A stretch of DNA of 64,000 nt. Source: VAZQ01 sp963816745. GTDB taxonomy: Bacteria > Pseudomonadota > Alphaproteobacteria > Rhizobiales > Xanthobacteraceae. Position numbers and translations under genes: made by a program. This document shows positions 8,889-18,196 of this stretch, piece by piece; within the stretch, counting starts at the first letter, position 1, and every line of letters begins with the position of its first letter. The notes under the pieces are model-generated. The model was not told the DNA's origin. It made no database searches and saw nothing but the letters and a program-made list of their open reading frames with translations. Location of the stretch: assembly GCA_963816745.1 (NCBI GenBank), contig CAWFLQ010000011.1, forward strand, positions 248,001-312,000. The letters run 5' to 3'.

Positions 8889-9932
8889 ATGACGCTTCAT
8901 CGCCGCCAATTTCTGCGCATTGCCGGCGCCGCCGTTGCTGGACTCTCCACGTCACCGGTCACGTGGGCCCTGGACTATCCGAAACAACCCGTCACCATCG
9001 TCGTGCCCTTCACCCCGGGCGGGAGCACCGACATTCTCGCCCGTTTGCTCGGACAGAAGCTGGAGCAGCGGCTGGGCAAGAGCTTCGTGGTCGAGAACCG
9101 GCCCGGCGCCGGCACCATCATCGCGGCGAGCGCCGTCGCCAAAGCCGCTCCCGACGGATACCTGCTGCTGATGGCGCCGAGCTCCACCATGGCGGTCAAC
9201 GTCACGCTCTACAAGAAGCTGCCTTACGATCCCTTGAGCGATTTCGTTCCGCTCGCGGGCCTCGCCCAGGTGCCGTTCGTGCTGGTCGTCAATCCGTCGC
9301 TCCCGGTCCACACGCTCGCGGAGCTGATCGCATACGCAAAGGAGAGGCCGGGTCAGCTCTCGTTCGCGTCGGTCGGCCCCGGCGTGCCGCATCATCTCTA
9401 TGCCGAGGTCTTGATGAGCACCGCCGGCATCGCGATGACGCACGTGCCCTACAAAGGCAGCGCGCCCGCCTTGAACGATGTCGTTGCCGGACACATTCCG
9501 CTGATGTTCTGCGACATTCCGCCGGCGCTGGGCATGTTGCAGGCAGGCAAGGTGCGACCGCTCGGCGTCACGACCGGGGCCCGCGTCCCCGCAATCCCCG
9601 ACGTTCCGCCGATCGCCGAGGCGGGCCTGCCCTCGTTCGGGGCACTGGCGGGCTGGCACATGCTGGTCGCGCCCGCCAAAACGCCGCACGAAGTCGTCAA
9701 GCGGCTCCACGCGGAGCTCACCGGCATTCTCGCGCTGCCGGAGATCAACGCGGAAATCCTCAGGCTCGGCCTGCTCACCTTCGAAAGCCGGTCGCTCGAT
9801 GAGCTGCAGAATTTCGTCAAAGGGGAGATCGTGCGCTGGGGCAAGGTCGTGCAGCAGGCGGGGATCGCGGGTCGGAATAGGCTGCGGGTTCCCACGTCGC
9901 CGGAACATGCGCTAACATCCGGCGGCAAATAA
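8889..9932 (+). CDS. Bug/TctC-family receptor with Tat-like signal
   Basis: A 347-residue TTT receptor. The N-terminus TLHRRQFLRIAGAAVAGLS carries a twin-arginine motif, so export may be by Tat, unlike the Sec-type neighbours. Family motifs include VTIVVPFTPGGSTDILARLL, VVENRPGAGTIIAAS, PDGYLLLMAPSS, HVPYKGSAPALNDVVAGH and IPDVPPIAEAG. The start at 8889 follows a GAGGGGG sequence; longer in-frame starts upstream add residues unlike the family. The next gene is a second receptor 20 bases downstream, so two receptors are co-transcribed. The ligand is unknown. Confidence 0.92.
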   Translation: MTLHRRQFLRIAGAAVAGLSTSPVTWALDYPKQPVTIVVPFTPGGSTDILARLLGQKLEQRLGKSFVVENRPGAGTIIAASAVAKAAPDGYLLLMAPSSTMAVNVTLYKKLPYDPLSDFVPLAGLAQVPFVLVVNPSLPVHTLAELIAYAKERPGQLSFASVGPGVPHHLYAEVLMSTAGIAMTHVPYKGSAPALNDVVAGHIPLMFCDIPPALGMLQAGKVRPLGVTTGARVPAIPDVPPIAEAGLPSFGALAGWHMLVAPAKTPHEVVKRLHAELTGILALPEINAEILRLGLLTFESRSLDELQNFVKGEIVRWGKVVQQAGIAGRNRLRVPTSPEHALTSGGK

Positions 9933-9952
9933 GCAACAGGACGGGGAGCGCC

Positions 9953-10936
9953 ATGAAGCGGCGGGATAGTCTGACGCTCGGTCTGCTCGCGGCATTGCTG
10001 ACCGTGGCGACGCCGGCGCCGGCGCAGGCGCCCTACCCCAACCGGCCGGTGCGCCTGGTGATTCCGTCGGTTCCGGCCGGCGTGCACGACGTGATCGGCC
10101 GTCTCTGGGCGGAGCGGGTCAAGCCCCAGCTCGGCACCATCGTCATCGACAACCGCGGCGGCGGTGGCGGCCTGATCGGCGCCAACGACGTGGCACACGC
10201 GTCGCCCGACGGCTACAGCATCCTGCTCGGCAGCACGTCCACACATGTCCTGCTCACCCCGGTCATGCCCAGCCCGCCCTACGATCCGGTCAAGGATTTT
10301 TCCGCCATTGCGGTCTTCGCCTACAGCTCGACCTCGATCGTGGTCAATCCGACCGTGCCGGCGCGCACGCTGCGCGAGCTGATCGATCACGCCAAGGCCA
10401 ATCCGGGCAAGCTGTTCTACGGCTCGGCGGGCAACGGCTCGATCACCAATCTCGCGGGCGAGCTGTTCAAGCAGCGCGCCGGCGGCCTCGATATCGTGCA
10501 TGTGCCCTACAAGGGCATCGGCCAGGGCGTCACCGACCTGATCGGCGGGCAGGTGCCGATATTCTCGGCCAACGCCACCGCGCAGATTCTCGATCTGCAT
10601 CGCGCCGACAAGCTCCGCATCCTGTCGGTGAATTCGCACGCGCGCATCCGCAGCGCGCCCGACATTCCGACCTCGATCGAAGCCGGCGTCCCCGGCATGG
10701 TGGCACAGACCACATTCGGCATATTCGCGCCGGCCGGCACGCCGCGGCCGATCCTCGAGCGCATCAATCAGGTCACCCAGCAGGCGCTGGCCGACGAGTC
10801 CTTCCAGAAGGAGCTTCTGCGCGTCGGCTTCGAGCCGGTGCGCGACGTCGGCCCGGACAAGGCCGCCGCCGTGTTCCAGGACGAGCTCGTGCGCTGGACG
10901 CCGATCCTCAAGACGGTAAGCACCAAGCCCGAATAG
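9953..10936 (+). CDS. Bug/TctC-family periplasmic receptor
   Basis: A 327-residue TTT receptor with a Sec signal (LTLGLLAALLTVATPAPAQA), followed by YPNRPVRLVIPSVPAGVHDV. This is variant at the usual PF.AGG ligand loop, where SVPAGVHD replaces the common glycine pair. Later motifs are typical: IDNRGGGGGLIGAND, PDGYSILLGS, HVPYKGIGQGVTDLIGG and APDIPTSIEAG. The altered loop suggests a ligand different from that of its upstream partner. An in-frame ribosome site GGGGAGCGCC precedes the ATG. Confidence 0.92.
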   Translation: MKRRDSLTLGLLAALLTVATPAPAQAPYPNRPVRLVIPSVPAGVHDVIGRLWAERVKPQLGTIVIDNRGGGGGLIGANDVAHASPDGYSILLGSTSTHVLLTPVMPSPPYDPVKDFSAIAVFAYSSTSIVVNPTVPARTLRELIDHAKANPGKLFYGSAGNGSITNLAGELFKQRAGGLDIVHVPYKGIGQGVTDLIGGQVPIFSANATAQILDLHRADKLRILSVNSHARIRSAPDIPTSIEAGVPGMVAQTTFGIFAPAGTPRPILERINQVTQQALADESFQKELLRVGFEPVRDVGPDKAAAVFQDELVRWTPILKTVSTKPE

Positions 10937-10952
10937 ACGGCCGCACAATTCC

Positions 10953-11390
10953 ATGACATCCGATACATTGCTGCGCGAGAAGCTGCGCAAGATCGAGGCC
11001 CTTTACTCGGGCGGAGCCACCGCCGGCGAGCGATCCGCCGCGCAGGCCGCGGCCGAACGCATCCGCGCGCGGCTCGCGGCGGCCGCCCGGACCGAGCAGC
11101 CGGTCGAGACCAGGTTCAGCGTCACGGACGGCTGGTCGCGGCAGCTTCTGATCGCGCTGTGCCGGCGCTACGGGATCAAGCCCTATCGCTATCCGCGCAT
11201 GCATCGGCAGACCATCATCGTCAAGGCGCCGCGCTCGTTCGTCGACAGCGTCTTGTGGCCCGAGTTCCAGGAGATCAACGCCGCGCTGGTCGAATATCTC
11301 TCCTCGGTCACCGAACGCCTGATCCGCGAAGAGGTGTTCGGCGATACCGGCGACGCGGAAGAGATCATGCCGGCGAAATTGCTGCGATGA
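10953..11390 (+). CDS. Conserved hypothetical protein, 145 aa
   Basis: I do not recognise a characterised family. The N-terminal third is a charged helix (LLREKLRKIEALYSGG, then AAERIRARLAAA) that loosely resembles DUF2786-type segments. The middle holds WSRQLLIALCRRYGIKPYRY, and the end is acidic. No signal peptide or membrane segment is seen, so it is probably cytoplasmic. It starts 16 bases after the receptor gene and precedes a hydrolase gene by 20 bases, so it belongs to the same transcription unit. Codon use looks like that of its neighbours. Confidence 0.6.
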   Translation: MTSDTLLREKLRKIEALYSGGATAGERSAAQAAAERIRARLAAAARTEQPVETRFSVTDGWSRQLLIALCRRYGIKPYRYPRMHRQTIIVKAPRSFVDSVLWPEFQEINAALVEYLSSVTERLIREEVFGDTGDAEEIMPAKLLR

Positions 11391-11409
11391 ACAAAAAAGG
11401 GAGAAGCCC

Positions 11410-12664
11410 ATGAACCGCCCCGTGCAACCGATGCTCGACAAGCGCGGCGAGCCGCATGTGCGCCGCTTCGAGGAGCAGCGCTGGCTCCTCGACAACATCA
11501 TCCGCGCCAACGGCATCGACTGGGATCAGCCGCGCTCGCTCTATCTGAGCGGTCCCTGCGGCAACGAGGCCAATGCCGACTTCGCCGGCATCCGCGAGCG
11601 GGTGAAGAAGATGGCGGATATCGGCCCCGCCTTCGAGGCGGTCGCGCGCCGGCGCGAGGCCAAGGCGAAGGCCGCCGAGGAGGCGGACCACAAGGTCACC
11701 GCGCGCGACAACTACTTCATGGCGGCGGTGCACTGGGGCGCGGCGCAATGGCCCTACGACCAGAACGACGAGACCAACATCGCCTACAACAACAAGAAGC
11801 GCGAATGCTTCACCAGGTACGCCGCGCTGGCCGATCATCACGTCGAGGCGGTCTGGGTGCCGTTCCAGGACAAGGCGATCCCGGCCTGGTTCCACCTGCC
11901 GCCGGGCTACAAGGGCGGCCGCATCCCGGTGGTGATCTCGATCCCCGGCATGGACAGCTTCAAGGAGATCCAGGTCGCGCTCTACGGCGACCGCTACCTC
12001 AACCGCGGCATGGCGGTGCTCACGATCGACGGGCCGGGCCAATACGAAGCGCCCATGCTCGGCGTCTACTTCTCCGTGGAGAATTGGATGGCGGCCGGCA
12101 AGCCGCTGGTGGACTGGCTCGCCGCGCGGCCCGAGGTCGACCCCGAGCGCATCGGCGCCGCCGGAACCAGCTTCGGCACGTTCTTCGGCACCATCCTCAC
12201 CGCCTACGAGCCGCGCATCCGCGCCTTCGCCGCCATGTCGGTGTGCCATGAACCCGGCTGCCACACCATTTTCCAGGAGGCGTCGCCGACCTTCAAGAAG
12301 CGGTTCATGTACATGTCCGGCATCACCGACGAGGACGAGTTCGATGACTTTCCGCCAGACCATCACCTGGGAGGGCCATGCCGACAAGATCCGCGTGCCC
12401 TACCTCGTGGTGGCCGGCGAATGCGAGGAGCTCAGCCCCATCGAGCACTCGGAGCGGCTGGTGAAGACGGTGAAGGGGCCGAAGCAGATGGTGGTCTATC
12501 AGGAGTCCCGCCACTCGGTCGGCAACGTGCCGTCGGCCAATTTTGGGCCTTTTCCCCCGATTCTGGTGGCCGACTGGCTCATGGACCGGCTCGCCGGCAA
12601 GCCGTTTCCGAGCGAATATTGGTTCGTACGGTCGAACGGCCAGATCGATAAGACGCCATATTAG
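11410..12664 (+). CDS. Alpha/beta hydrolase (FrsA/DPO-hydrolase-like), one frame break
   Basis: A roughly 417-residue alpha/beta hydrolase with a helical N-terminal cap region, then IPVVISIPGMDSFKE, the nucleophile elbow GAAGTSFGTFFG, and a C-terminal catalytic His in ESRHSVGNV. The oxyanion region PGMD and the long N-terminal part resemble FrsA and 2,6-dihydropseudooxynicotine hydrolase-type C-C hydrolases. One extra T near 12345 must be removed, after which the protein continues FRQTITWEGHADKIRVPYLV to a stop at 12664. A GGGAGAAGCCC ribosome site precedes the ATG. Placement with receptor genes suggests catabolism of an imported ring-derived acid, but the substrate is unknown. Confidence 0.8.
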
Positions 12665-12728
12665 GCAGGTAACGTCATAGGAGTTGCCGGCCGCTCGATC
12701 GGCCGGCCATGCGATGGAGGCTCGATCC

Positions 12729-13643
12729 TTGACCTCAGCACGCTACACCGCCGCAGCCACGCTGGTCGCCGTGCCGCTGCTTTTTCACGCCGCCGCCGAC
12801 GTGGCGCGGGGCGAGGCGTCGGGCGCGGCCAAGCCGAAGCCCGAGTGCAACCCCGCGACGTTTCAAGTCGTCGTCAACGTCGGGCACACCAAGGAGAAGG
12901 TCGGCGCCAAGAGCGCACGCGGCGCCGGCGAGTACGACTTCAACCTCCACCTTGCGAAGCGCATCGAGCAGGATCTCCTCGCCGCCGGCTTCGCCAAGAC
13001 CATGCTCATGATCACCACTGACTGGAAGCGGACTGGCCTGGCCACGCGAGCCGAACGCGCCAACCGCCTGCCGGCCGATCTCTTCCTCTCCGTCCATCAC
13101 GACTCGGTGCCGGACAAGTTTCTGGAGAAGTGGGAATACGAAGGCGAGCAGCGCGGCTACAGCGACCGGTTCAAGGGCCATTCCCTCTTCGTGTCCATCG
13201 ACAACGGCGACTACAAGGGAAGCCTGCTGTTCGGCAAGTTGCTCGGCATTCAGCTCAAGGACCGAGGCCTGGTCTACACCCCGCACTACACCGAAAAGTT
13301 CATGGGCAACCGGCGCCGCGTCCTGGTGGACCCGGAAGCCGGCGTCTACCGCTACGACCAGCTGATCGTGCTCAAGTCCACGCGCATGCCGGCCGTCCTG
13401 CTCGAGGCCGGGTCGATCATCAATCGCGAGGAAGAATTGGTGCTGGCCACGCCGGAGCGTCAGGCGCTCACCAGCGCGGCCGTCACCGACGCGGTGAAGG
13501 CCTTTTGCACGGCGCGGGCGGAGCGCAGCCGACCAGCACCGCCGAAACCGCCACCGACCGCCGCTGCGCCAAAGCCACCGCCGACCGCCGCAACCCGCCC
13601 GACACCACCAAAGCAGCAGCCGACGGCCGCCACCCGGCCGTGA
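12729..13643 (+). CDS. N-acetylmuramoyl-L-alanine amidase (Amidase_3)
   Basis: A secreted zinc amidase that cleaves the bond between N-acetylmuramic acid and L-alanine in peptidoglycan. After a signal-like segment (AAATLVAVPLLFHAAADVA) come the zinc-ligand motifs NVGHT, GEYDFNLHLAKR and FLSVHHDS, and the catalytic Glu in AVLLEAGSI. The C-terminus is a low-complexity proline tail with repeated PPPTAA units. The start is ambiguous: TTG at 12729 has GGAGG eight bases upstream and is chosen, while ATG at 12714 and TTG at 12684 are in frame without a good site. No binding domain such as SPOR or AMIN is present. Confidence 0.85.
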   Translation: MTSARYTAAATLVAVPLLFHAAADVARGEASGAAKPKPECNPATFQVVVNVGHTKEKVGAKSARGAGEYDFNLHLAKRIEQDLLAAGFAKTMLMITTDWKRTGLATRAERANRLPADLFLSVHHDSVPDKFLEKWEYEGEQRGYSDRFKGHSLFVSIDNGDYKGSLLFGKLLGIQLKDRGLVYTPHYTEKFMGNRRRVLVDPEAGVYRYDQLIVLKSTRMPAVLLEAGSIINREEELVLATPERQALTSAAVTDAVKAFCTARAERSRPAPPKPPPTAAAPKPPPTAATRPTPPKQQPTAATRP

Positions 13644-13658
13644 GCCGCAAAGAGCGAC

Positions 13659-14681
13659 CTACGACGCCACCGCGTCGGGCTTGCGCGCTGCCAGATATTT
13701 TTCCGCCGTCATCGGCTCGCCCTCGACCGGCGGCCGCCTGACTTCGACGCCGGCGAAATTCGTGGCTTCCTCGACCCAGCTTCGCGGCGCCGGCAGCCCC
13801 CACAGGTTGGAATTCGCGTTCGGCTGGACCACGCAGCGCACCGGCTCGTCGTCGATGTCGATGACCTGGATGCCGGGCAGCAACAGCTCGGTGCGGTGCC
13901 CGTCCGGGTCGCGCACATAGAGATAATACGAGTGCTGGTGCCCATGGCGTCCGGGGCCGTGCTCGATGCGGTCGGAGAAGCCGAGGTTGCCGGCGACGTC
14001 GCAGGCCCGGATGATGTCCTCGACCTGCTCGACGACGTAGCCGCCGTGATGGAAGCGCGGACCGGAGCGCGTCAGCAGCACGATGTCCCAGGGATTGTCC
14101 TTGCGGTGCAGGAACGTCCCGACCACGCGTTGCGCCGCCTCCACGTAAAGGTAGTCGGAAATCCGAAAGCCGAGATCCATGTAGAACTTCGCGGCGGAGA
14201 GCACGTCCGGCACCAGCACCTGGTAATGATCCATCCGCAGCGCGCCGGCGCCGCGGTGAGCGTGGATCTTGGTGTGCATGCGGGGCTCGGTCTTCATCCG
14301 CGCCACCAGCTCGACCGGCGTCCCGGCCGGGTCGTTAAAGTGCAGCGTGCGGCCCTGAAACGGCAGCTCGACGAAGCTCGCGGCGATGCCGGTGCGGTCG
14401 AAATGCGCCTTGGCCTTTTCGAGGTCCTCGTCGGTGAACACACGGAAACCAACCCGCTCGCACAGGGGTTGGCCGGTCGTGCGCTTGAGGGTGAGGCTAT
14501 GGTGGCAGCGCTCCTCCACGCCGCGCAGCCAGATCGTATTGGCGTCCTCGTCGCTGACGATCAGGCCCATCACCTCGACATAGAAGTCGCGGCTCGCCGC
14601 GAGGTCGCGTGCCGTGAACACGAGATGGCTCGCGCGCGTGATGTTGAACGGCGGATTGAAATTGGTCTGCGGGATGGTCAC
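13659..14681 (-). CDS. Type I extradiol ring-cleavage dioxygenase (VOC family)
   Basis: A 340-residue two-domain vicinal-oxygen-chelate dioxygenase resembling homoprotocatechuate 2,3-dioxygenase and other catechol 2,3-dioxygenases. The first VOC domain spans about residues 14-130 (RASHLVFTARDLAASRDFY), the second about 148-275. Candidate iron ligands in the second domain are the His in RMDHYQVLVPD, the His in FHHGGYVVEQ, and the Glu in HRTELLLPG. It opens a catecholic ring meta to the hydroxyls. The reading frame is intact. A Bug receptor gene ends 13 bases upstream on the same strand, so uptake and ring cleavage are probably co-expressed. Confidence 0.88.
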   Translation of the reverse strand: MTIPQTNFNPPFNITRASHLVFTARDLAASRDFYVEVMGLIVSDEDANTIWLRGVEERCHHSLTLKRTTGQPLCERVGFRVFTDEDLEKAKAHFDRTGIAASFVELPFQGRTLHFNDPAGTPVELVARMKTEPRMHTKIHAHRGAGALRMDHYQVLVPDVLSAAKFYMDLGFRISDYLYVEAAQRVVGTFLHRKDNPWDIVLLTRSGPRFHHGGYVVEQVEDIIRACDVAGNLGFSDRIEHGPGRHGHQHSYYLYVRDPDGHRTELLLPGIQVIDIDDEPVRCVVQPNANSNLWGLPAPRSWVEEATNFAGVEVRRPPVEGEPMTAEKYLAARKPDAVAS

Positions 14682-14694
14682 GTTGATGTTTCCC

Positions 14695-15684
14695 TCAAGC
14701 TTTGACGCGCACGCCGGTTTCCTGCACCACGTCGCCCCAGAGCTTGAGCTCGCGGTCGATCATCGCGCCGTATTCCTCGGGCGCGAGCGTGCCCGGCTCG
14801 TAGGATGCGAGGATCAGCCGCTCGCGGATGGTTCCGCTCGCGTTCATGCGCACCATCTCGCGGTTGAGCGCCTTGATCATCGCGGGCGACGTCCCGGTCG
14901 GCGCCAGGAGCCCGTTGGCGACGAACAGGTCGTCGAAGCCGTCGTAGCCGAGCTCCTTGAACGTGGGCACGTCAGGCGCCGAGATCGCACGGCGCGCGCC
15001 GGTGACCGCGAGCGGAATGACCTTACCCGCGTCGACCATGCCGCGGGAATTGCCGACGGTGTCGAAGGTGAATTGCAAGGTGCCCGCCGCCGCCGCCAGC
15101 ATCTGCTGGGTCGTGGCCTGGTAGGGCACGTGCACGGCGTCGATCCCGGTGCGCTTGACCAGCAGCTCGGTCACCAGATGCCCGCCGGTCCCCACTCCCG
15201 GGGACCCATAGTTGAGCTGGCCGGGCCGCGCCTTGGCATAGGCGACGAGGTCCTTGAGGGAGCGCACGGGAAGCGCCTCGTTGACCAGCAAGAGGAACGG
15301 GAAGGTGAACATCAGCGCGATCGGGACAAAGTCCTTCTTGACGTTGACCGGCGAGTTGGTCAGCACCAGCGGCGCCAGCACGATGTGGCTGTTGGACGCG
15401 AGCAGCAGCGTGTGCCCGTCCGGCGCCGCGCGCGCCACCGCCATGCAGCCGATCGCGCCCGAGCTGCCCGGCATGTTCTCGAGCACGAAGCTCTGGCCGA
15501 AATTCTCCTTCAGCTGGTCGGCGTAGAAGCGGAAGTTCTGGCCCGGTCCGCCGGTGCCGGTCGGCGAGATCACGCGCACGCTGCGCGAGGGCCAGCCATC
15601 TACGGTTCCTTGTGCCAGTGCGCGGGCCGGATCGAAGAGCCCGGCAGCGCCGATGGCGGCGAAGAATTCCCGTCGCGTGGGCAT
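14695..15684 (-). CDS. Bug/TctC-family receptor with Tat-like signal
   Basis: A 329-residue TTT receptor beginning PTRREFFAAIGAAGLFDPAR, a twin-arginine-like signal. The ligand loop is VISPTGTGGPGQNFRFYADQ, which differs from the common PF.AGG form. Other motifs are VLENMPGSSGAIGCMA, PDGHTLLLASN, HVPYQATTQQML and APDVPTFKELG. It is the first gene of a pair with the extradiol dioxygenase and probably binds an aromatic acid or its breakdown product, by inference from that linkage. Confidence 0.92.
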   Translation of the reverse strand: MPTRREFFAAIGAAGLFDPARALAQGTVDGWPSRSVRVISPTGTGGPGQNFRFYADQLKENFGQSFVLENMPGSSGAIGCMAVARAAPDGHTLLLASNSHIVLAPLVLTNSPVNVKKDFVPIALMFTFPFLLLVNEALPVRSLKDLVAYAKARPGQLNYGSPGVGTGGHLVTELLVKRTGIDAVHVPYQATTQQMLAAAAGTLQFTFDTVGNSRGMVDAGKVIPLAVTGARRAISAPDVPTFKELGYDGFDDLFVANGLLAPTGTSPAMIKALNREMVRMNASGTIRERLILASYEPGTLAPEEYGAMIDRELKLWGDVVQETGVRVKA

Positions 15685-15802
15685 GTGAACCTCCCGAATT
15701 TTTTGGCGCGTAGCGCTTTGCGCTCGGCCTTGAAAGCATGCTTGATGGCATGCGAGGGGTCAAAGCCTTATTGTCGCAAGTAGGCTACCAGGAGGAGTTT
15801 GC

Positions 15803-16834
15803 ATGACCGACCATCTGCTGCCGACCACCGTCGTGGGCAGCTACCCACAACCGGACTGGCTGGTGGACCGCGCCATGCTGATGGACACGGTGCCGCGCGT
15901 GCGCCTGCGGGAATTGTGGCGCATCCCCGAGCCCTTTCTGGCGCAGGCGCAGGACGACGCGACGGTGCTGGCGATCCGCGACATGGAGCGCGCCGGCATC
16001 GACATCGTCACCGATGGCGAAATGCGCCGCGAGAGCTACTCCAATCGCTTCGCCACCGCGCTCGAGGGCATCGACAACGACAATCCCGCCGTCATCACCA
16101 ACCGGGCCGGCCGCAAGGTGGAGGTGCCGCGCGTGGTGGGCAGGATCCGGCGCCGCGCCCCGGTCGAGGTCGCCGACATGGCGTTCCTGCGGCGCAACAC
16201 CGACCGCAAGGCCAAGATCACGCTCCCCGGCCCCTTCACCATGGCGCAGCAGGCCAAGAACGAGTTCTACAAGGACGCCGACGAGATGGTGATGGACTTC
16301 GCGGCGGCGGTGAACGCGGAGGTGCGCGATCTCGAAGCCGCCGGCGCCGACGTGATCCAGCTCGACGATCCGTGGCTGCGCAACGACCCCGACGCGGCCA
16401 AGCGCATCGCCGTGAAGGCGCTCGACCGCGCGCTGGCGGGGCTTTCGGTGCCGACCGTCGTGCATCTGTGTTTCGGCTACGCCGCCGTGGTGCACGGGCA
16501 GAAACCGACCGGTTACTCGTTCCTGCCGCAACTGGCCGACAGCGCAGCACAGCAGATTTCGATCGAAGCCGCGCAACCCAAGCTCGACCTCGGCATCCTG
16601 TCGGATCTCTCGGGCAAGACCATCGTGCTCGGCGTGATCGACCTCGAGGATCAGGCGGTCGAGACCCCGGAGCAGGTCGCCGCGCGCATCCGCGCCGCCC
16701 TGAAGCACGTCGCGGCCGAGCGCCTCGTCCCGGCGCCGGACTGCGGGATGAAGTACCTCCCGCGCGAGACCGCGTTCGGCAAGCTCGCGGCGCTGAGCGC
16801 CGGCGCGGCGATCGTGCGCCGGGAGTTGTCGTGA
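15803..16834 (+). CDS. MetE C-terminal-like methyltransferase (cobalamin-independent methionine synthase family)
   Basis: A 343-residue protein of the UROD/MetE-like fold. The N-terminus TTVVGSYPQPDWL, the GIDIVTDGEMRRESYSNRF motif, KITLPGPFTMAQQ, IQLDDPWL, and the zinc-ligand motifs VHLCFG and APDCGMKYL are visible. It corresponds to the catalytic half only; the N-terminal half of true MetE is missing. Such short forms usually act on methyl donors other than methyl-tetrahydrofolate, or are of unknown use. A GGAGGAG ribosome site precedes the start. The gene converges on the nucleotide-sugar dehydrogenase. Confidence 0.85.
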   Translation: MTDHLLPTTVVGSYPQPDWLVDRAMLMDTVPRVRLRELWRIPEPFLAQAQDDATVLAIRDMERAGIDIVTDGEMRRESYSNRFATALEGIDNDNPAVITNRAGRKVEVPRVVGRIRRRAPVEVADMAFLRRNTDRKAKITLPGPFTMAQQAKNEFYKDADEMVMDFAAAVNAEVRDLEAAGADVIQLDDPWLRNDPDAAKRIAVKALDRALAGLSVPTVVHLCFGYAAVVHGQKPTGYSFLPQLADSAAQQISIEAAQPKLDLGILSDLSGKTIVLGVIDLEDQAVETPEQVAARIRAALKHVAAERLVPAPDCGMKYLPRETAFGKLAALSAGAAIVRRELS

Positions 16835-16849
16835 TCAGCTTCGTTGGCG

Positions 16850-18091
16850 CTACGAAATCACGTTGGCGTTCTTGAGAAAGCCCCAGACGTCGACCACCGG
16901 CTTGCCGGCAAGATCGAGGTCGCGATAGGCCGAGTGCGGTGCGCAGAGGATGAGCAGGTCGCTGCGCGCAATCACGTCGTCGAGCGGGAGCAGTTCCTTG
17001 TCCGTCGTGACGAACGGATCGGTGGTGAGCACCGCGCCGGCGAGGCCCGCGAGCGCCTTCTTGAACTTGTAGCTCAACGACGCGCGGGTGTCGTCGATCT
17101 CCGCCTTGAAGGCCATGCCGAGCAGGCCGACCGTCATGCGCGAGAGGTCGTAGCGCCGGCCGAGATCGTCGCAGATGTGCAGCACCAGGCCCTCGTTGAC
17201 CAGCATCGCGGCGTTGCCGAGGCTGAACTGGTTCTGCGCGAAGGCCGCGAGCTGCATCGTGTCCTTCATCAGGCAGGGGCCGGCGGCGAGCCCGGGCGCG
17301 GGAATGCCGCGGGCGCGCGGATAGTTGCGCTTCATCGCGTCCAGGACCCGCCGGTAATCGAGGCCGGCCGATTTTGCGATCAGGTAGAACTGGTTCGCGG
17401 CCGCGAACTCGATGTAGCGGTAGGCATTGTTGAACAGCTTGGCGAATTCCGCCTCGCGCGGTTTGACGACGATGAGCTCGGGCGCGATGGCGGAGAACAG
17501 CTTCCCCGCCTCCTCCTCCGCCGCCGGCGTGGTGCCGCTGATGATCTGCGGCGTTTCCTTGAGCTCTTTGATGCCGTGCCCTTGCACCATGCGCTCCGGG
17601 CAGAAGGCGACTTTGAGATCGCGTCCCTCGCGCTGGAGATAACCGTGGAGCCAATCGGTCGTGCCGGGAAACACGGTCGAGCGCAGCACCAGGAGCTGGC
17701 CGTCGGTGAGATGCGGCAGCAGCGCGTCGATGCAATCCTGCACCACTTGGCGGACCGGATTGAGGAACTCGTCGATCGGCGTGCCGATGGTGATGATGAC
17801 GGGTCCGGTGGGAGAGATATCCGCGGGCGAAGACGTGAAGACCAGCCGTTTGCGCTCGAGCGCCCGGGCCAGCAGCTCCTCGCCGCCGTATTCGATGAAC
17901 GGCAACCGGCCGGTCTGCAACGTCTCGAGCACGTCCCGATTGACGTCGTGAACGTTGACGCGAAAACCCGCCTCGGCGAAGGCCAGGACCAGCGGAATGC
18001 CGACATGGCCGCCGCCGCCGACGATCGTGAGGTCTGCCGTCCCGACCGACGCAGGCGCCACCGTTGCGGATTGAGGACCGGCGAAATTCAA
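16850..18091 (-). CDS. UDP-glucose/UDP-ManNAc dehydrogenase family protein
   Basis: A nucleotide-sugar dehydrogenase that oxidises the C6 alcohol of an NDP-sugar to a uronic acid. It has the Rossmann motif LTIVGGGGHVGIPLVLAFAE, PVIITIGTPIDE, STVFPGTTDWL, the lysine/asparagine region EAEFAKLFNNAYRYIEFA, the catalytic cysteine in AAGPCLMKDT, and MTVGLLGMAFKAEIDDTR. The start is taken at a TTG with GGAG at suitable spacing; an ATG at 18163 would add a poorly conserved leader. It is the last gene of the minus-strand operon that also holds a C-methyltransferase, an epimerase and a Gfo/Idh oxidoreductase. Confidence 0.85.
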   Translation of the reverse strand: MNFAGPQSATVAPASVGTADLTIVGGGGHVGIPLVLAFAEAGFRVNVHDVNRDVLETLQTGRLPFIEYGGEELLARALERKRLVFTSSPADISPTGPVIITIGTPIDEFLNPVRQVVQDCIDALLPHLTDGQLLVLRSTVFPGTTDWLHGYLQREGRDLKVAFCPERMVQGHGIKELKETPQIISGTTPAAEEEAGKLFSAIAPELIVVKPREAEFAKLFNNAYRYIEFAAANQFYLIAKSAGLDYRRVLDAMKRNYPRARGIPAPGLAAGPCLMKDTMQLAAFAQNQFSLGNAAMLVNEGLVLHICDDLGRRYDLSRMTVGLLGMAFKAEIDDTRASLSYKFKKALAGLAGAVLTTDPFVTTDKELLPLDDVIARSDLLILCAPHSAYRDLDLAGKPVVDVWGFLKNANVIS

Positions 18092-18196
18092 CTGACAACT
18101 CCGACTGTTAGCAGGAACGCGCGATGATCGCGTCGAGGCCCAACGGGACTGATATCGCACCATTGCACATTGTCAAAGGGGTCCTCGTCCCGGCCG